Shown here: positions 44,495 to 52,939 of the stretch, piece after piece
How the letters are laid out: every line of letters starts with the position of its first letter
Position numbering within the stretch: the stretch's first letter is position 1
NCBI RefSeq assembly: GCF_017744435.1
Contig: NZ_JAGIBG010000001.1
Span: 62,001-126,000 of the forward strand
Length of the DNA: 64,000 nucleotides
Origin: Pseudomonas sp.
Lineage (GTDB): Bacteria > Pseudomonadota > Gammaproteobacteria > Pseudomonadales > Pseudomonadaceae
Direction: 5' to 3'
Made by a program: the position numbers and the translations under genes
The notes under the pieces: generated by a model
Seen by the model: only the letters and a program-made list of their open reading frames with translations
What the model was told of the DNA's origin: nothing
The model's database searches: none

Positions 44495-45061
44495 TCAGCG
44501 ATCGAGTTGGCGGATCAATGCCTCGGCTTGTGGCCATGGGCCAAAGCCCGACGCCGGGTTGAGGTGGCCGACGGCGCCGAGTTCGAGCAGCTCGCTGCCC
44601 CACTCATCGGCCATGCGGGCGACCGCTTCGAAGCTCGCCAGGTGGTCGTTGCTGCTGGCGGCCACGATGCTCGGGAATGGCAGGCGAGCGTTCGGCAGCG
44701 GTGCCCAGCCATTGGCGCGCAGGCTGTCAGGGGTGGGGTAATTGGCCGGCCATTCGGTTTCCAGGTCAGGTGGCGCGGCCAGCAAGGCGCCCTTGATCGG
44801 GCGTTGGTAACGGGCGGCCCAGTGCGCCACCATCAGCACACCGGCGCTGTGCGCCACCAGGATCACCGGGCCATCGATGCTGGCCAGTTCGCGCTCGATC
44901 GCGTCGACCCGGGCGCTGCAGCTGAGCTTGTCGGTTTCCAGCGGGGGTACCGAGCGCACCTTGCCCAGGCGCGCTTGCAACAGGGTTTGCCAATGTTCGG
45001 GTACATGGTCGCGCAAGCCGGGCACGATCAGCACGGTTGCGGTGGTTTGCAGTTTTTCCAC
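44495..45061 (-). CDS. RBBP9/YdeN-family alpha/beta serine hydrolase
   Basis: This 188-residue cytoplasmic protein has the compact fold of the RBBP9/YdeN family. The catalytic triad can be placed as S72 (LVAHSAGVLM), D139 (ASSNDHLAS) and H166 (AVGHLNPASGFG). Substrate is unknown; the family includes small esterases. It lies upstream of the DUF1302 operon on the same strand with an 82-bp gap holding a hairpin. It is divergent from the AraC gene at 45307. Whether it belongs to the operon is open. Confidence 0.82.
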   Translation of the reverse strand: MEKLQTTATVLIVPGLRDHVPEHWQTLLQARLGKVRSVPPLETDKLSCSARVDAIERELASIDGPVILVAHSAGVLMVAHWAARYQRPIKGALLAAPPDLETEWPANYPTPDSLRANGWAPLPNARLPFPSIVAASSNDHLASFEAVARMADEWGSELLELGAVGHLNPASGFGPWPQAEALIRQLDR

Positions 45062-45306
45062 GTCAGGGCCCTTGCTCTGGTCAGCTCGGTCGATTGCCGA
45101 CTGCTTGAGGCCAGAGTAAAGAGTCCCCCTGCCAGACGCTTTACATTGCGCGTCACGTACTTTTCAGTTGATGACACGGCAGCCATGGCACGCCGCAAGC
45201 GGGCTCCACCGCTCGGAAATGGCTTTTCATCTGACGACACAACCGCTATAAGAAGCTTCCCGCCAGCGCAGCGGGAGCTCATCAAGATCACGTGGAAAAC
45301 AATAAA
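45062..45306. promoter_or_regulatory. Divergent promoter region hydrolase / AraC
   Basis: This 245-bp gap holds the promoters of two divergent genes. CTTTTCAGTTGATGACACGG and CTTTTCATCTGACGACACAA (from about 45161 and 45224) are similar 20-bp direct repeats about 63 bp apart, which could be AraC-type sites. Confidence 0.4.
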
Positions 45307-46368
45307 ATGTCCGTGCTCGCCCGTGCTGCAACCTTGACCAATTACCTCGAAGTTTCACGCCATCTGGGCCTCAACGGCCATGGTTTGCTGGCCCAGGCCG
45401 GCCTCAGTGCATCGCTGCTGGAAACCCCTGATCAACGCATCCCCGTGGCCGCTGCCATCAGCGTGCTGGAGGAGTCGGCGCGGCTGAGCGGCTGCGAAGC
45501 CTTCGGCCTGCGGATGGCCGAACTGCGCCAGTTGTCGGACTTCGGCGAGGTCAGCCTGCTGATCAACCATCAGCACTCGCTGCGCGATGCCCTGCAGGTG
45601 ATCGTGCAGTACCGCCACGTGCTCAACAACGCGTTGGCCATCCACATCGAAGAAATCGGCAAGACCGTGATCATCCGCGAGGAGGTCATCACCGACCAGC
45701 CGATGCACAGCCGCCAGGCCACCGAGATGGCCATCGGCGTGATGCACCGCTTCTGCTCGGTGCTGCTGGGGCCGCACTGGCACCCGATCAGCGCCAACTT
45801 CACCCACGCCGCCCCCGCCAACCTGGCGATCCACCGGCGCATCTTCGGCTGCAAGCTGGAGTTCAACAGCGACTTCAACGGCATCGTCTGCTCAGCGTCC
45901 GACCTTGACACCACCAACCCCCAGGCCAACGAAGGCATGGCGCGCCTGGCGCAGCGTTATGTGGGGGTGCTGCAGGATGAGAACCTGCCGTCGCTGACGC
46001 TGGAAGTGCGCAAGGCGATCTTCCTGCTGATGCCCATGGGCCGCGCCACCATCGAACACATCGCCCAGACCCAGGGCATGAACGTGCGCACCCTGCAGCG
46101 GCGCCTGGAAGAAGAAGGTGCGACCTTCAGCGAGCTGGTCAACGGCGTGCGCCGCGACCTGGTGGTGCGCTACCTGGCAAGCCCCGGCTACTCACTGGGG
46201 CGCATCGCCGACATGCTCGGCTATTCCATGCACAGCTCGTTCACCCGCTGGTTCATCAGCCAGTTCGGCCAACCACCCGCGGCCTGGCGCGCGCAGCATG
46301 AACCGCACACGCAACCCAAACGCAGCCGCAGTCGCAGCGCTGCCCAGGCTGCCGTCAGCGCCCGCTGA
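45307..46368 (+). CDS. AraC-family regulator, paralogue of the 33544 gene
   Basis: This 353-residue protein has the same layout as the AraC protein at 33544: effector domain beginning MSVLARAATLTNYLEV, ANFTHAAPANLAIHRR near 180, and the C-terminal DNA-binding domain with ATIEHIAQTQGMNVRTLQRR and RIADMLGYSMHSSFTRWF. A basic tail of about 25 residues follows. The start at 45307 was chosen by alignment with the paralogue; a GTG five codons upstream has no better ribosome site. It is divergent from the hydrolase and DUF1302 operon and is a likely regulator of it. Confidence 0.87.
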   Translation: MSVLARAATLTNYLEVSRHLGLNGHGLLAQAGLSASLLETPDQRIPVAAAISVLEESARLSGCEAFGLRMAELRQLSDFGEVSLLINHQHSLRDALQVIVQYRHVLNNALAIHIEEIGKTVIIREEVITDQPMHSRQATEMAIGVMHRFCSVLLGPHWHPISANFTHAAPANLAIHRRIFGCKLEFNSDFNGIVCSASDLDTTNPQANEGMARLAQRYVGVLQDENLPSLTLEVRKAIFLLMPMGRATIEHIAQTQGMNVRTLQRRLEEEGATFSELVNGVRRDLVVRYLASPGYSLGRIADMLGYSMHSSFTRWFISQFGQPPAAWRAQHEPHTQPKRSRSRSAAQAAVSAR

Positions 46369-46386
46369 CGGCCCTGGGCCTGCGGG

Positions 46387-47397
46387 TTACAGGCCGAAGC
46401 GCAGCAACCCCAGCACCAGCAGCACCAGGAACACCGTTTCGCCCACCATCAGCAGGATCGGCTTGATGCCCACGGCGGCCAGTTCCTTGAGCTGGGTCTT
46501 CATGCCGAGGGCGGCGATCGACACCACCAGGCACCAGCGCGACAGCTCGTTGATGCTGCCCTGCACCACCAGCGGCACCCAGCCGGTGCTGTTGACGCAG
46601 GCCAGGAGCAGGAAGCCGACCGCGAACCACGGCAGCAACGGCGGGCGCTTGCCGCTGCTGTCGATGCCCTGGCGACGGCCGATCATGGCCGCGACGACGA
46701 TCACCGGGACCAGCATGGCCACGCGCATCAGCTTGACCACCGTGGCGGTGTCGCCGGTTTCGGTGGACATGCTGTAGCCCGCCCCCACCACTTGCGCCAC
46801 ATCATGGATGGTGGCGCCAAGGAACACCCCGGCCGTTTGCGGCGACAGGCCCAGGGCATTGGCGATCATCGGGTAGAGGATCATCGCCAGGGTCGACAGC
46901 GCCGACACCCCGATCACGGTGAACAGCGTGGCGCGTTCCTTCTGCGGGTGGCTGGGCAATGCGGCGGCCAGCGCCAGCGCCGCCGAAGCACCGCAGATCG
47001 CCGTGGCGCCGCCGGTGAGCATGCCGAACAGGCGCTGGAAGCCCAGGGCCTTGGCCGCCACCATCGACACACTGATGGTCACAACCACCAGGATCACCAC
47101 CAGCGCCACGGCTTTCCAGCCAAGGCCGGCCATCTGTTCCAGGGTGATGCGCATGCCCAGCAAGGCCACGCCCAGGCGCAGCACGGTGCGTGCGGTGAAC
47201 TCGATGCCGGCCTTGCACGTGCCGTCTGCGCTGAGGAAGTTCAGGGCCAGCCCCAGCAGCAGGGCGAACAGCATCACCGGTGCGCCGTAATGCTCGGCCA
47301 GGAAGCTTGCCGCACCTGCCGCGATCAGGCTGACGATCAGCCCGGGCGCCAGTTCGCGCACGCGGTGGTTGACCTGGGAAAGTGCCAGTGTGCTCAT
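46387..47397 (-). CDS. YeiH-family (UPF0324) putative sulfate/anion exporter
   Basis: This 336-residue inner-membrane protein has about ten hydrophobic segments and family blocks GGATAICGASAALALA and GVFLGATIHDVAQVVGAG. Members are annotated as putative sulfate exporters, with little experimental proof. Its start overlaps the stop of the Rieske gene by four bases (ATGA). It is last in the MFS, DsbA-like, Rieske, YeiH operon. Confidence 0.83.
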   Translation of the reverse strand: MSTLALSQVNHRVRELAPGLIVSLIAAGAASFLAEHYGAPVMLFALLLGLALNFLSADGTCKAGIEFTARTVLRLGVALLGMRITLEQMAGLGWKAVALVVILVVVTISVSMVAAKALGFQRLFGMLTGGATAICGASAALALAAALPSHPQKERATLFTVIGVSALSTLAMILYPMIANALGLSPQTAGVFLGATIHDVAQVVGAGYSMSTETGDTATVVKLMRVAMLVPVIVVAAMIGRRQGIDSSGKRPPLLPWFAVGFLLLACVNSTGWVPLVVQGSINELSRWCLVVSIAALGMKTQLKELAAVGIKPILLMVGETVFLVLLVLGLLRFGL

Positions 47398-47720
47398 GCC
47401 ACCACCTCCTGGCGGGCCAGTACGATAAACACCCGGTCACCCTCGACCTCTACCGGGTAACTGGCGACCTTGAGCGCAGTGGAATTGAGCAGGTAGCCGC
47501 TGGCCAGATCAAAGCGCAGGCCGTGGGATCGGCACTGAATCACCGCCCCCTGCAGCTGCCCGGCACACAGCGAAGCGCCTTGGTGCGGGCAACTGTCGTC
47601 GACCGCCAACAGGCGCCCATCCACGTTGAACAGCGCCACGCTCTTGCCCTCACCCTCGACCAGGCAGCGCTCGCCAATCGCCGGCACCCGCGCTGCCGGC
47701 ACTTCGATACGCCGGTTCAT
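47394..47720 (-). CDS. Rieske [2Fe-2S] ferredoxin-like protein
   Basis: This 108-residue single-domain protein has the Rieske ligands C44 and H46 (DSCPHQGASL) and C63 and H66 (IQCRSHGLRFDL). It would carry electrons in the cytoplasm to an oxygenase or reductase. No oxygenase lies in the operon, which is unusual. Length is right for a stand-alone NirD or BphF-type Rieske protein. It overlaps the next gene on each side by four bases. Confidence 0.87.
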   Translation of the reverse strand: MNRRIEVPAARVPAIGERCLVEGEGKSVALFNVDGRLLAVDDSCPHQGASLCAGQLQGAVIQCRSHGLRFDLASGYLLNSTALKVASYPVEVEGDRVFIVLARQEVVA

Positions 47721-48379
47721 CCTTTCACCTGCTCCATGCGCGATACGGCCATGTGCATGGCTTCGAGCAATGCCTCGGCCGGTTGGGCACCCACCACCTG
47801 CAGCCGATCATCGAAGACGAAACAGGGCACGCCGCGTCTGGCAATGTCGGCGCTGGCACTGACGAATGGCAGGCCATCACCGCGCAGGCTGCCAGCCAGG
47901 CTGTGCGCAGCAAAGCCGCACTGCTCGGCGATGCGCAACAGCGTGGCACGGTCACCCAGGTCTTCGCCCTGCGTGAAGTACGCGGCCAGCAGCCGCTCCA
48001 GCAGCGCCTCGACCTGCGCTTCGCTGCCCAGTTCGCTGGCATGCAAGAGCAAGCGATGGGCGTCGGCCGTGTTGGGCATGCGCTGGATGCGGCTGAAGTC
48101 GATCTGCTCACCCACGGCGCTGGCGGCTTCGCGCACCTGGGCCTGGCGCTGGTGCACGGCCTGGTCGCTGCCCAGGCGCCGGCGGTAGAACTCGGCGAAC
48201 GGCTGGCCGTCGAACGGCAGCTCAGGCAGCAGTTGCACGCCCTGCCAGGCCAGGTTGACCTCGACCTCCGGCTGCGCCGCCTTGAACTGCGCCAGCGCAG
48301 CTTGCAATTGCCGACGGCCGATCAGGCACCACGGGCAGATGAAATCGAAGTACACATCAATCGACAACGAACGCTTCAC
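47717..48379 (-). CDS. DsbA-family oxidoreductase (FrnE-like)
   Basis: This 220-residue protein has a thioredoxin fold with a large helical insertion and the active site CPWC at residues 15-18 (YFDFICPWCLIGRRQL). It has no signal peptide, so it acts in the cytoplasm, as FrnE-type proteins do. It may be a thiol-disulfide oxidoreductase or an isomerase of the 2-hydroxychromene carboxylate type. Four-base overlaps with the MFS and Rieske genes show translational coupling. Confidence 0.87.
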   Translation of the reverse strand: MKRSLSIDVYFDFICPWCLIGRRQLQAALAQFKAAQPEVEVNLAWQGVQLLPELPFDGQPFAEFYRRRLGSDQAVHQRQAQVREAASAVGEQIDFSRIQRMPNTADAHRLLLHASELGSEAQVEALLERLLAAYFTQGEDLGDRATLLRIAEQCGFAAHSLAGSLRGDGLPFVSASADIARRGVPCFVFDDRLQVVGAQPAEALLEAMHMAVSRMEQVKG

Positions 48380-49710
48380 GAGCGGGCCTCCAGGGTGGGC
48401 TGCACGGGCGCTTGCACGGGTTCACCGGGCTGCAGGCGCGCCATGTCAAGGTGGTAGTAACGCTTGGCGTAGAAGAACACCGCAGCAGCGCCGATGCTGA
48501 TCAACGGCACCAGCTGGAATGCCGACTGCAGGCCGATCAGATCGGACACCTTGCCGGTGATCAGCGGGCCGGTGGCCAGCCCCAACAGGTTGTTGCTCAA
48601 GGTCAGGGTGGCGAACGCGGTGCCGTGCACCGAGTAGTGGGTCAGGTTGGCGACCATGGCACTGGACGGGCCATTGGTGCCGGCGGCAATCATCATGCCC
48701 AGGCAGATCAGCACCAGCTGCGCCAACCCTGGCGGCATGGCAAACGCCACCGACAGCAGCAGGCAACTGCCCAGGCAGTAGGCGATGGCCAGGCTGATCT
48801 TGCGGTCCGGGCAGTGGCGCCCCATGCGGTCGCAGAGCATGCCGCACAGGACGATGCCGATGCCGCTGCACAGCACGATGATCGCCGCCACGGCGCCGGC
48901 GCGATCAGTGCCCATGGCGTAGTAGCGGTTCAGGTAGCTGGGGAACCAGACGATCACCGTGCCACCGACGAACAGCTGCAAGCCGCTGCCGACATAGGCG
49001 CAGATCACCGAGCGGCTTGAATACAGGGTACGCAGTGGGCGCAGCGCCTTGAGCGCCGCCTTGTCGGGCCTGGCCTCATTGCCGTTGGGCGCAATGCGCG
49101 CTTCGCGCACGATCAGCGGGTACAGCAGCGCCAGCACCAGGCCGAACAGGGCCATGCCGGCGAACGCCCAGCGCCAGCCCAGGTGCTGGGCCATCACCCC
49201 GCCCAGGGCCATGCCCAGCACCGAGCCGAACATGCCACCGGCCATGAACGAGCCGGCCAGTGTGGCGCGCATCTCGCGCGGGAACACCGCCACCACCACG
49301 GCGATGCCGACGCTGCCGTAGGCCGCCTCGCCGACGCCGACCATGAAGCGGGCAATGAACATTTCCTGGTAGTTGTCCGCCAGGCCGCAGCCCAGGGTCG
49401 CCAGGCTCCATATCACGGCCATGGCGGTCAGGCTCTTGATCCGGCCAATGCGGTCGGCGAGCAGCGACAGGGGGAAGGTCAGCAGGCCGACCATCAGCGC
49501 AACGATGCCACTGAGCAGGCCGAGCTGGCTGTCGCTGAGCAGCCACTCCTGTTTCAGCAGCGGGAACACGGCGTTGAGCACCTGGCGCGACATGTAGTCG
49601 GAAATCAACAGGCCGAACGTCAGGGCGAAGACGATCCAGGCGTAGCGCCGTGGAATGCCGAGCGAAGTATCAGTGCCAGGTTGTGCCGCACTGGCGTGAT
49701 AGGTGGCCAT
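48376..49710 (-). CDS. MFS transporter (Spinster-like)
   Basis: This 444-residue inner-membrane protein has twelve hydrophobic segments. Motifs are SDYMSRQVLNAVFPLLKQEW in the TM1 area and LADRIGRIKSLTAMAV in loop 2-3. Substrate is not deducible. GAGGAGG lies before the ATG. It heads the operon that continues with DsbA-like, Rieske and YeiH genes. Confidence 0.85.
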   Translation of the reverse strand: MATYHASAAQPGTDTSLGIPRRYAWIVFALTFGLLISDYMSRQVLNAVFPLLKQEWLLSDSQLGLLSGIVALMVGLLTFPLSLLADRIGRIKSLTAMAVIWSLATLGCGLADNYQEMFIARFMVGVGEAAYGSVGIAVVVAVFPREMRATLAGSFMAGGMFGSVLGMALGGVMAQHLGWRWAFAGMALFGLVLALLYPLIVREARIAPNGNEARPDKAALKALRPLRTLYSSRSVICAYVGSGLQLFVGGTVIVWFPSYLNRYYAMGTDRAGAVAAIIVLCSGIGIVLCGMLCDRMGRHCPDRKISLAIAYCLGSCLLLSVAFAMPPGLAQLVLICLGMMIAAGTNGPSSAMVANLTHYSVHGTAFATLTLSNNLLGLATGPLITGKVSDLIGLQSAFQLVPLISIGAAAVFFYAKRYYHLDMARLQPGEPVQAPVQPTLEARS

Positions 49711-49865
49711 GCTGCCTCCTCGGATATCTGGGTTTTTTGTTGTTATTGCTTGCAGGCTATCGGGCGTAGCTGAACCGCGGAATGCTTGTCCAAAGGCAAT
49801 GTAGGCCGTTGCGCAAGGGCCCGCTTATCATCGGACGACAACGGTTTTTCAGTTCATGACAGCAC

Positions 49866-49887
49866 CCCGGTTTGCCCGCCGGGGTAC
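49866..49887 (-). terminator. Hairpin downstream of the SDR gene
   Basis: ACCCCGG-N8-CCGGGGT forms a 7-bp GC-rich stem 13 bp past the SDR stop codon. No strong T-run follows on the coding strand, so termination efficiency is uncertain. Confidence 0.4.
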
Positions 49888-49900
49888 TGCTGGCGCTGGC

Positions 49901-50659
49901 TCAGTACGCCGAAATGCCACCATCCACGGCAATGGCCTGGCCGGTCATGTAGCTGTTTTCACGGGCGCACAGCATCAGCATCGCCGCGACGATTTCATCC
50001 GGGGTGCCCAGGCGCTTCATTGGCGAGCCCTGGGCGAGAAACGCCTGCTGCTCGCCCACTTCGCTCTCGGTGACCATGGGCGTGGCGCTGTAGAACGGGC
50101 ACAGCGCGTTGACGCGGATGCCCCGGCGGGCATATTCGACCGCTGCGGTGCGGGTCAGCCCGACCACCGCGTGCTTGGCGGCAGCGTAGGCGGCCAGCTT
50201 CGGTGCGCCGCCCAGGCCGGCTATGGAAGCGATGTTGAGGATCACCCCGCCACCGTGCGGCAGCATCTGGCGGATCTGCTGCTGCATGCAGAAGAACACA
50301 CCCTTGGTGTTGACCGCGTGGCTGCGGTCCAGCTCTTCTTCGGTGGTGTCGATGAAGCGCTTCATCGGGGTGAGGATGCCGGCATTGTTCACCCCCACAT
50401 CGAGGCGACCGAAGGTGGCCACGGCCGCGTCCACCAAGGCCTTGACCTGCACCTCGCGGGTCACGTCGCAGGGCACCGCCAGCACCGTGGCGCCGGCCTC
50501 GCGCAAGGCGCCGGCCACCCGTTCCAGGCCCGCCACATCACGGTCGCCCAACACCAGCCGGGCGCCCAGCCCGGCCAGGCGCTCGGCCAGCAACGCGCCA
50601 AAGCCGCTGGCGGCGCCCGTGATCATCACCACCTGGTCGCGATAGCTGTCGAGGCTCAT
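49901..50659 (-). CDS. SDR-family oxidoreductase (LvaD-like position)
   Basis: This 252-residue NAD(P)-dependent short-chain dehydrogenase has cofactor motif MITGAASGFGALLAE (about 12-26), VNNAGI near 90 and the catalytic Ser-Tyr-x3-Lys (IASIAG then YAAAKHAVVG). It ends with VDGGISAY as usual. It overlaps the acyl-CoA dehydrogenase gene by four bases and is last in the five-gene operon beginning at 53985. The same position in the levulinate operon is held by LvaD, an SDR. Confidence 0.87.
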   Translation of the reverse strand: MSLDSYRDQVVMITGAASGFGALLAERLAGLGARLVLGDRDVAGLERVAGALREAGATVLAVPCDVTREVQVKALVDAAVATFGRLDVGVNNAGILTPMKRFIDTTEEELDRSHAVNTKGVFFCMQQQIRQMLPHGGGVILNIASIAGLGGAPKLAAYAAAKHAVVGLTRTAAVEYARRGIRVNALCPFYSATPMVTESEVGEQQAFLAQGSPMKRLGTPDEIVAAMLMLCARENSYMTGQAIAVDGGISAY

Positions 50660-51834
50660 CCCGCCACCTGCGAGGTGTTGCGGGCGAGGATCTTCTTCGC
50701 CAGGCTCATGCGGTGCACTTCGTTCGGGCCGTCATAAATGCGGAAGCTGCGCGCATCGCGGAAGATCCGCTCGACGATCGATTCGCCAGTCACGCCCTGC
50801 CCGCCCAGCACCTGCACGCAGCGGTCGATCACCCGCCAGATGGCCTCGGAGCTGAGCACCTTGGCCATGCTCGACTCGACGTTGCCACGCTCGCCCTGGT
50901 CCAGCACCCAGGCACAGTGCCAGATCGCCAGACGCGTGGTGTGCAGGTCCATTTCGTTGTCGGCGAGCATGAACCCCACGCCCTGGTGCTCGCCTAGCCG
51001 CTTGCCGAACGACACCCGCTGGCTGGCATAACGACAGGCTTCGTCGTGGGCGCGACGAGCCTGGCCCAGCCAGCGCATGCAGTGGGTCAGGCGCGCTGGC
51101 GCCAGGCGCACCTGGGCATAGCGGAAGCCTTTGCCGACTTCGCCCAGCACATCGCTGGCGGGAATGCGCAGGTTGTCGAAACGCAGCACCGCATGGCCGC
51201 CGGCAAAGCAGCTGTCCAGCGAATCCATCATGCGTTCGAGGATGAAGCCGGGGCGATCGGTGTCGGTGAGGAACAGCGTCGCGCTGCCGTCCTCCATGCG
51301 CGCCATGATGATCGCCAGCTGCGCCCCCTCGGCCCCGGTGATGAACCATTTCTGGCCATTGATGAGGTAGTCGTCGCCATCGCGCACGGCCTGGGTGGTC
51401 AGCATCGAAGGGTCGGAGCCTGCGCCCGGGCTCGGCTCGGTCATGGCGAAGCATGAGCGGATGCGGCCCTGCACCAACGGTTTGAGCCAGCGGTCTTTCT
51501 GGGCCGGTGTGGCCACCTGTTCCAGCAGGTGGATGTTGCCTTCGTCCGGGGCGTGGATGTTCAAGGCCACCGGGCCCAGGGTCGAATAACCGGCCTCTTC
51601 GAAGAGGATCGCCTTCTCGATGTGGCTCAGGCCCAACCCACCCAGGTCGCGTGACGCATGCGGGGTCAGCAGGCCGTGTTCACGGGCCTGGTCGAGCAGC
51701 CACTGACGCAGCTCGGCGGACGGCCCGTGGGGTGTCTGGCGCGGGTCGCGCTCCAGGGGGATGACGATGTCGGCAATGAACTGCCGGACTTTGGCTTGCA
51801 GGGCGGTCAGCTCGGCAGACAGGGCGAAATGCAT
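50656..51834 (-). CDS. Acyl-CoA dehydrogenase (LvaC-like / ACAD10-11 type)
   Basis: This 392-residue FAD enzyme carries SCFAMTEPSPGAGSDPSM, the ACAD signature region, KWFITGAEGAQLAI, and a C-terminal VLGGQGVTGESIVERIFRD and YDGPNEVHRMSLAKKI. It belongs to the branch related to ACAD10/ACAD11, which acts after an aminoglycoside-phosphotransferase-like kinase on hydroxyacyl-CoAs. The kinase gene is two genes upstream in this operon. AAGGAA precedes the ATG. The probable reaction is elimination on a phosphorylated hydroxyacyl-CoA to give an enoyl-CoA. Confidence 0.85.
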   Translation of the reverse strand: MHFALSAELTALQAKVRQFIADIVIPLERDPRQTPHGPSAELRQWLLDQAREHGLLTPHASRDLGGLGLSHIEKAILFEEAGYSTLGPVALNIHAPDEGNIHLLEQVATPAQKDRWLKPLVQGRIRSCFAMTEPSPGAGSDPSMLTTQAVRDGDDYLINGQKWFITGAEGAQLAIIMARMEDGSATLFLTDTDRPGFILERMMDSLDSCFAGGHAVLRFDNLRIPASDVLGEVGKGFRYAQVRLAPARLTHCMRWLGQARRAHDEACRYASQRVSFGKRLGEHQGVGFMLADNEMDLHTTRLAIWHCAWVLDQGERGNVESSMAKVLSSEAIWRVIDRCVQVLGGQGVTGESIVERIFRDARSFRIYDGPNEVHRMSLAKKILARNTSQVAG

Positions 51835-51861
51835 GGTGAGGTTCCTTGTGGGCGAAGAGGT

Positions 51862-52581
51862 TCAGGCGTGCAGGCGGTTTGGGTCGATGGAGGCGTGCAC
51901 CTGCTCCATGACGGTCTTGTCGATCGCCGTCTTGCCTGGGTCGTACGCTGAGTAGTTGAGGGTGCGGATGCAGGCGCGCAGCACTTGCGGGCCGGCCATG
52001 TCGATGTCGACGATGTTCAGGCAGGCCGGGTCCTGTTCGAAGGCGGCCAGGGCGCCGAGCCCGGCGCCGCAGGCCCAGGCCAGCAGAATGCGGTTGACCG
52101 CGTCGTGGCTGACCAGCAGCAGCGCGTTCCAGCCCGGCTCTTCGAGCAATTGCTGGAAGCTGCCCAATACGCGTTGCTGGAACGCCAGCCACGATTCGCC
52201 GCGCAAGAAGGCCGCCTCGGGGAGGTCGGCAAGCTGATAGGCCTGGGCCACCTCGCGGTGCAGGCATTCGCGGGGGATTTCCCGCAGGCGGCCGGCGCGG
52301 ATCTCGCGCAGCGCGGCGCGCTCCTCCACCGCCTGGGCGCGGCCACCCAGCAACTGGTCGAGGGTCTGCCGGGTACGCGGGTAGTCCGAGCACACCGCGC
52401 GGTCGAAGTGCACCGGCGCCAGCACCTCGCCCAGCGCCTGGGCCTGGGCCACGCCGTTGGCCGACAGTGGCACGTTGCGCGGGTCGAGGGGGCGGCCGCT
52501 GGCGTCGAAGTAATCGACATGGCCGTGCCGGACCAGGTAGCAGCGGCGGCGCCGCACGGGCTGGGCAGGTTGTTCAGTCAT
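51862..52581 (-). CDS. Histidine phosphatase family protein
   Basis: This 239-residue protein has the phosphohistidine motif YLVRHGHVDYF (H19) near its start and the second catalytic histidine in LLLVSHDAVNRILLAW. EERAALREIRAGR holds further conserved charged residues. It is a phosphoglycerate-mutase-like phosphatase. It lies inside the kinase/ACAD operon (8-bp overlap with DUF6285, 27-bp gap to ACAD), a place with no counterpart in the described levulinate operon. It may hydrolyse a phosphorylated intermediate or side product. Confidence 0.85.
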   Translation of the reverse strand: MTEQPAQPVRRRRCYLVRHGHVDYFDASGRPLDPRNVPLSANGVAQAQALGEVLAPVHFDRAVCSDYPRTRQTLDQLLGGRAQAVEERAALREIRAGRLREIPRECLHREVAQAYQLADLPEAAFLRGESWLAFQQRVLGSFQQLLEEPGWNALLLVSHDAVNRILLAWACGAGLGALAAFEQDPACLNIVDIDMAGPQVLRACIRTLNYSAYDPGKTAIDKTVMEQVHASIDPNRLHA

Positions 52582-52939
52582 GGGCGAGTACCTTGGGGTT
52601 GTCGATGCTCAGTTGCGCCCGGTTGATAGCCCTCAAGGCCATCAGCAAGCGGCTGCGGGCCTCGCCCATCGGGTCATAGGCACCGCGGCGGATACGCTGG
52701 GCCAGTTCATGGCGGGCCTGTTCCTCGGGCAAGGCCTGGCCTTGCAGCAGGCTGGCCAGGGCCTGGCGCTCGATGGCGGCACAGCTCGGCCCCTGGGCCA
52801 GCTCGCGGCTGGCGATCAACAGGGCGCTGGCGACCATCCGCGCCTCGTAGTGCAGGTGCGTAGGCAGCGCAGGCAGCAACTGCTTCAGCACGGCCTCACG
52901 GGCCGTGAGCAGCAGGTCATGGGCGTCGGGCTGGTTCAT
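52574..52939 (-). CDS. DUF6285 protein (LvaB-like)
   Basis: This 121-residue cytoplasmic, helical protein matches DUF6285 (DAHDLLLTAREAVLKQLLPAL, LHYEARMVASALLIASREL). Such small proteins accompany the aminoglycoside-phosphotransferase-like kinase in hydroxyacyl-CoA gene sets, as LvaB accompanies LvaA. It overlaps the kinase gene by four bases and the phosphatase gene by eight. AAGGAGG precedes the ATG. It is probably a kinase partner. Confidence 0.8.
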   Translation of the reverse strand: MNQPDAHDLLLTAREAVLKQLLPALPTHLHYEARMVASALLIASRELAQGPSCAAIERQALASLLQGQALPEEQARHELAQRIRRGAYDPMGEARSRLLMALRAINRAQLSIDNPKVLAHD

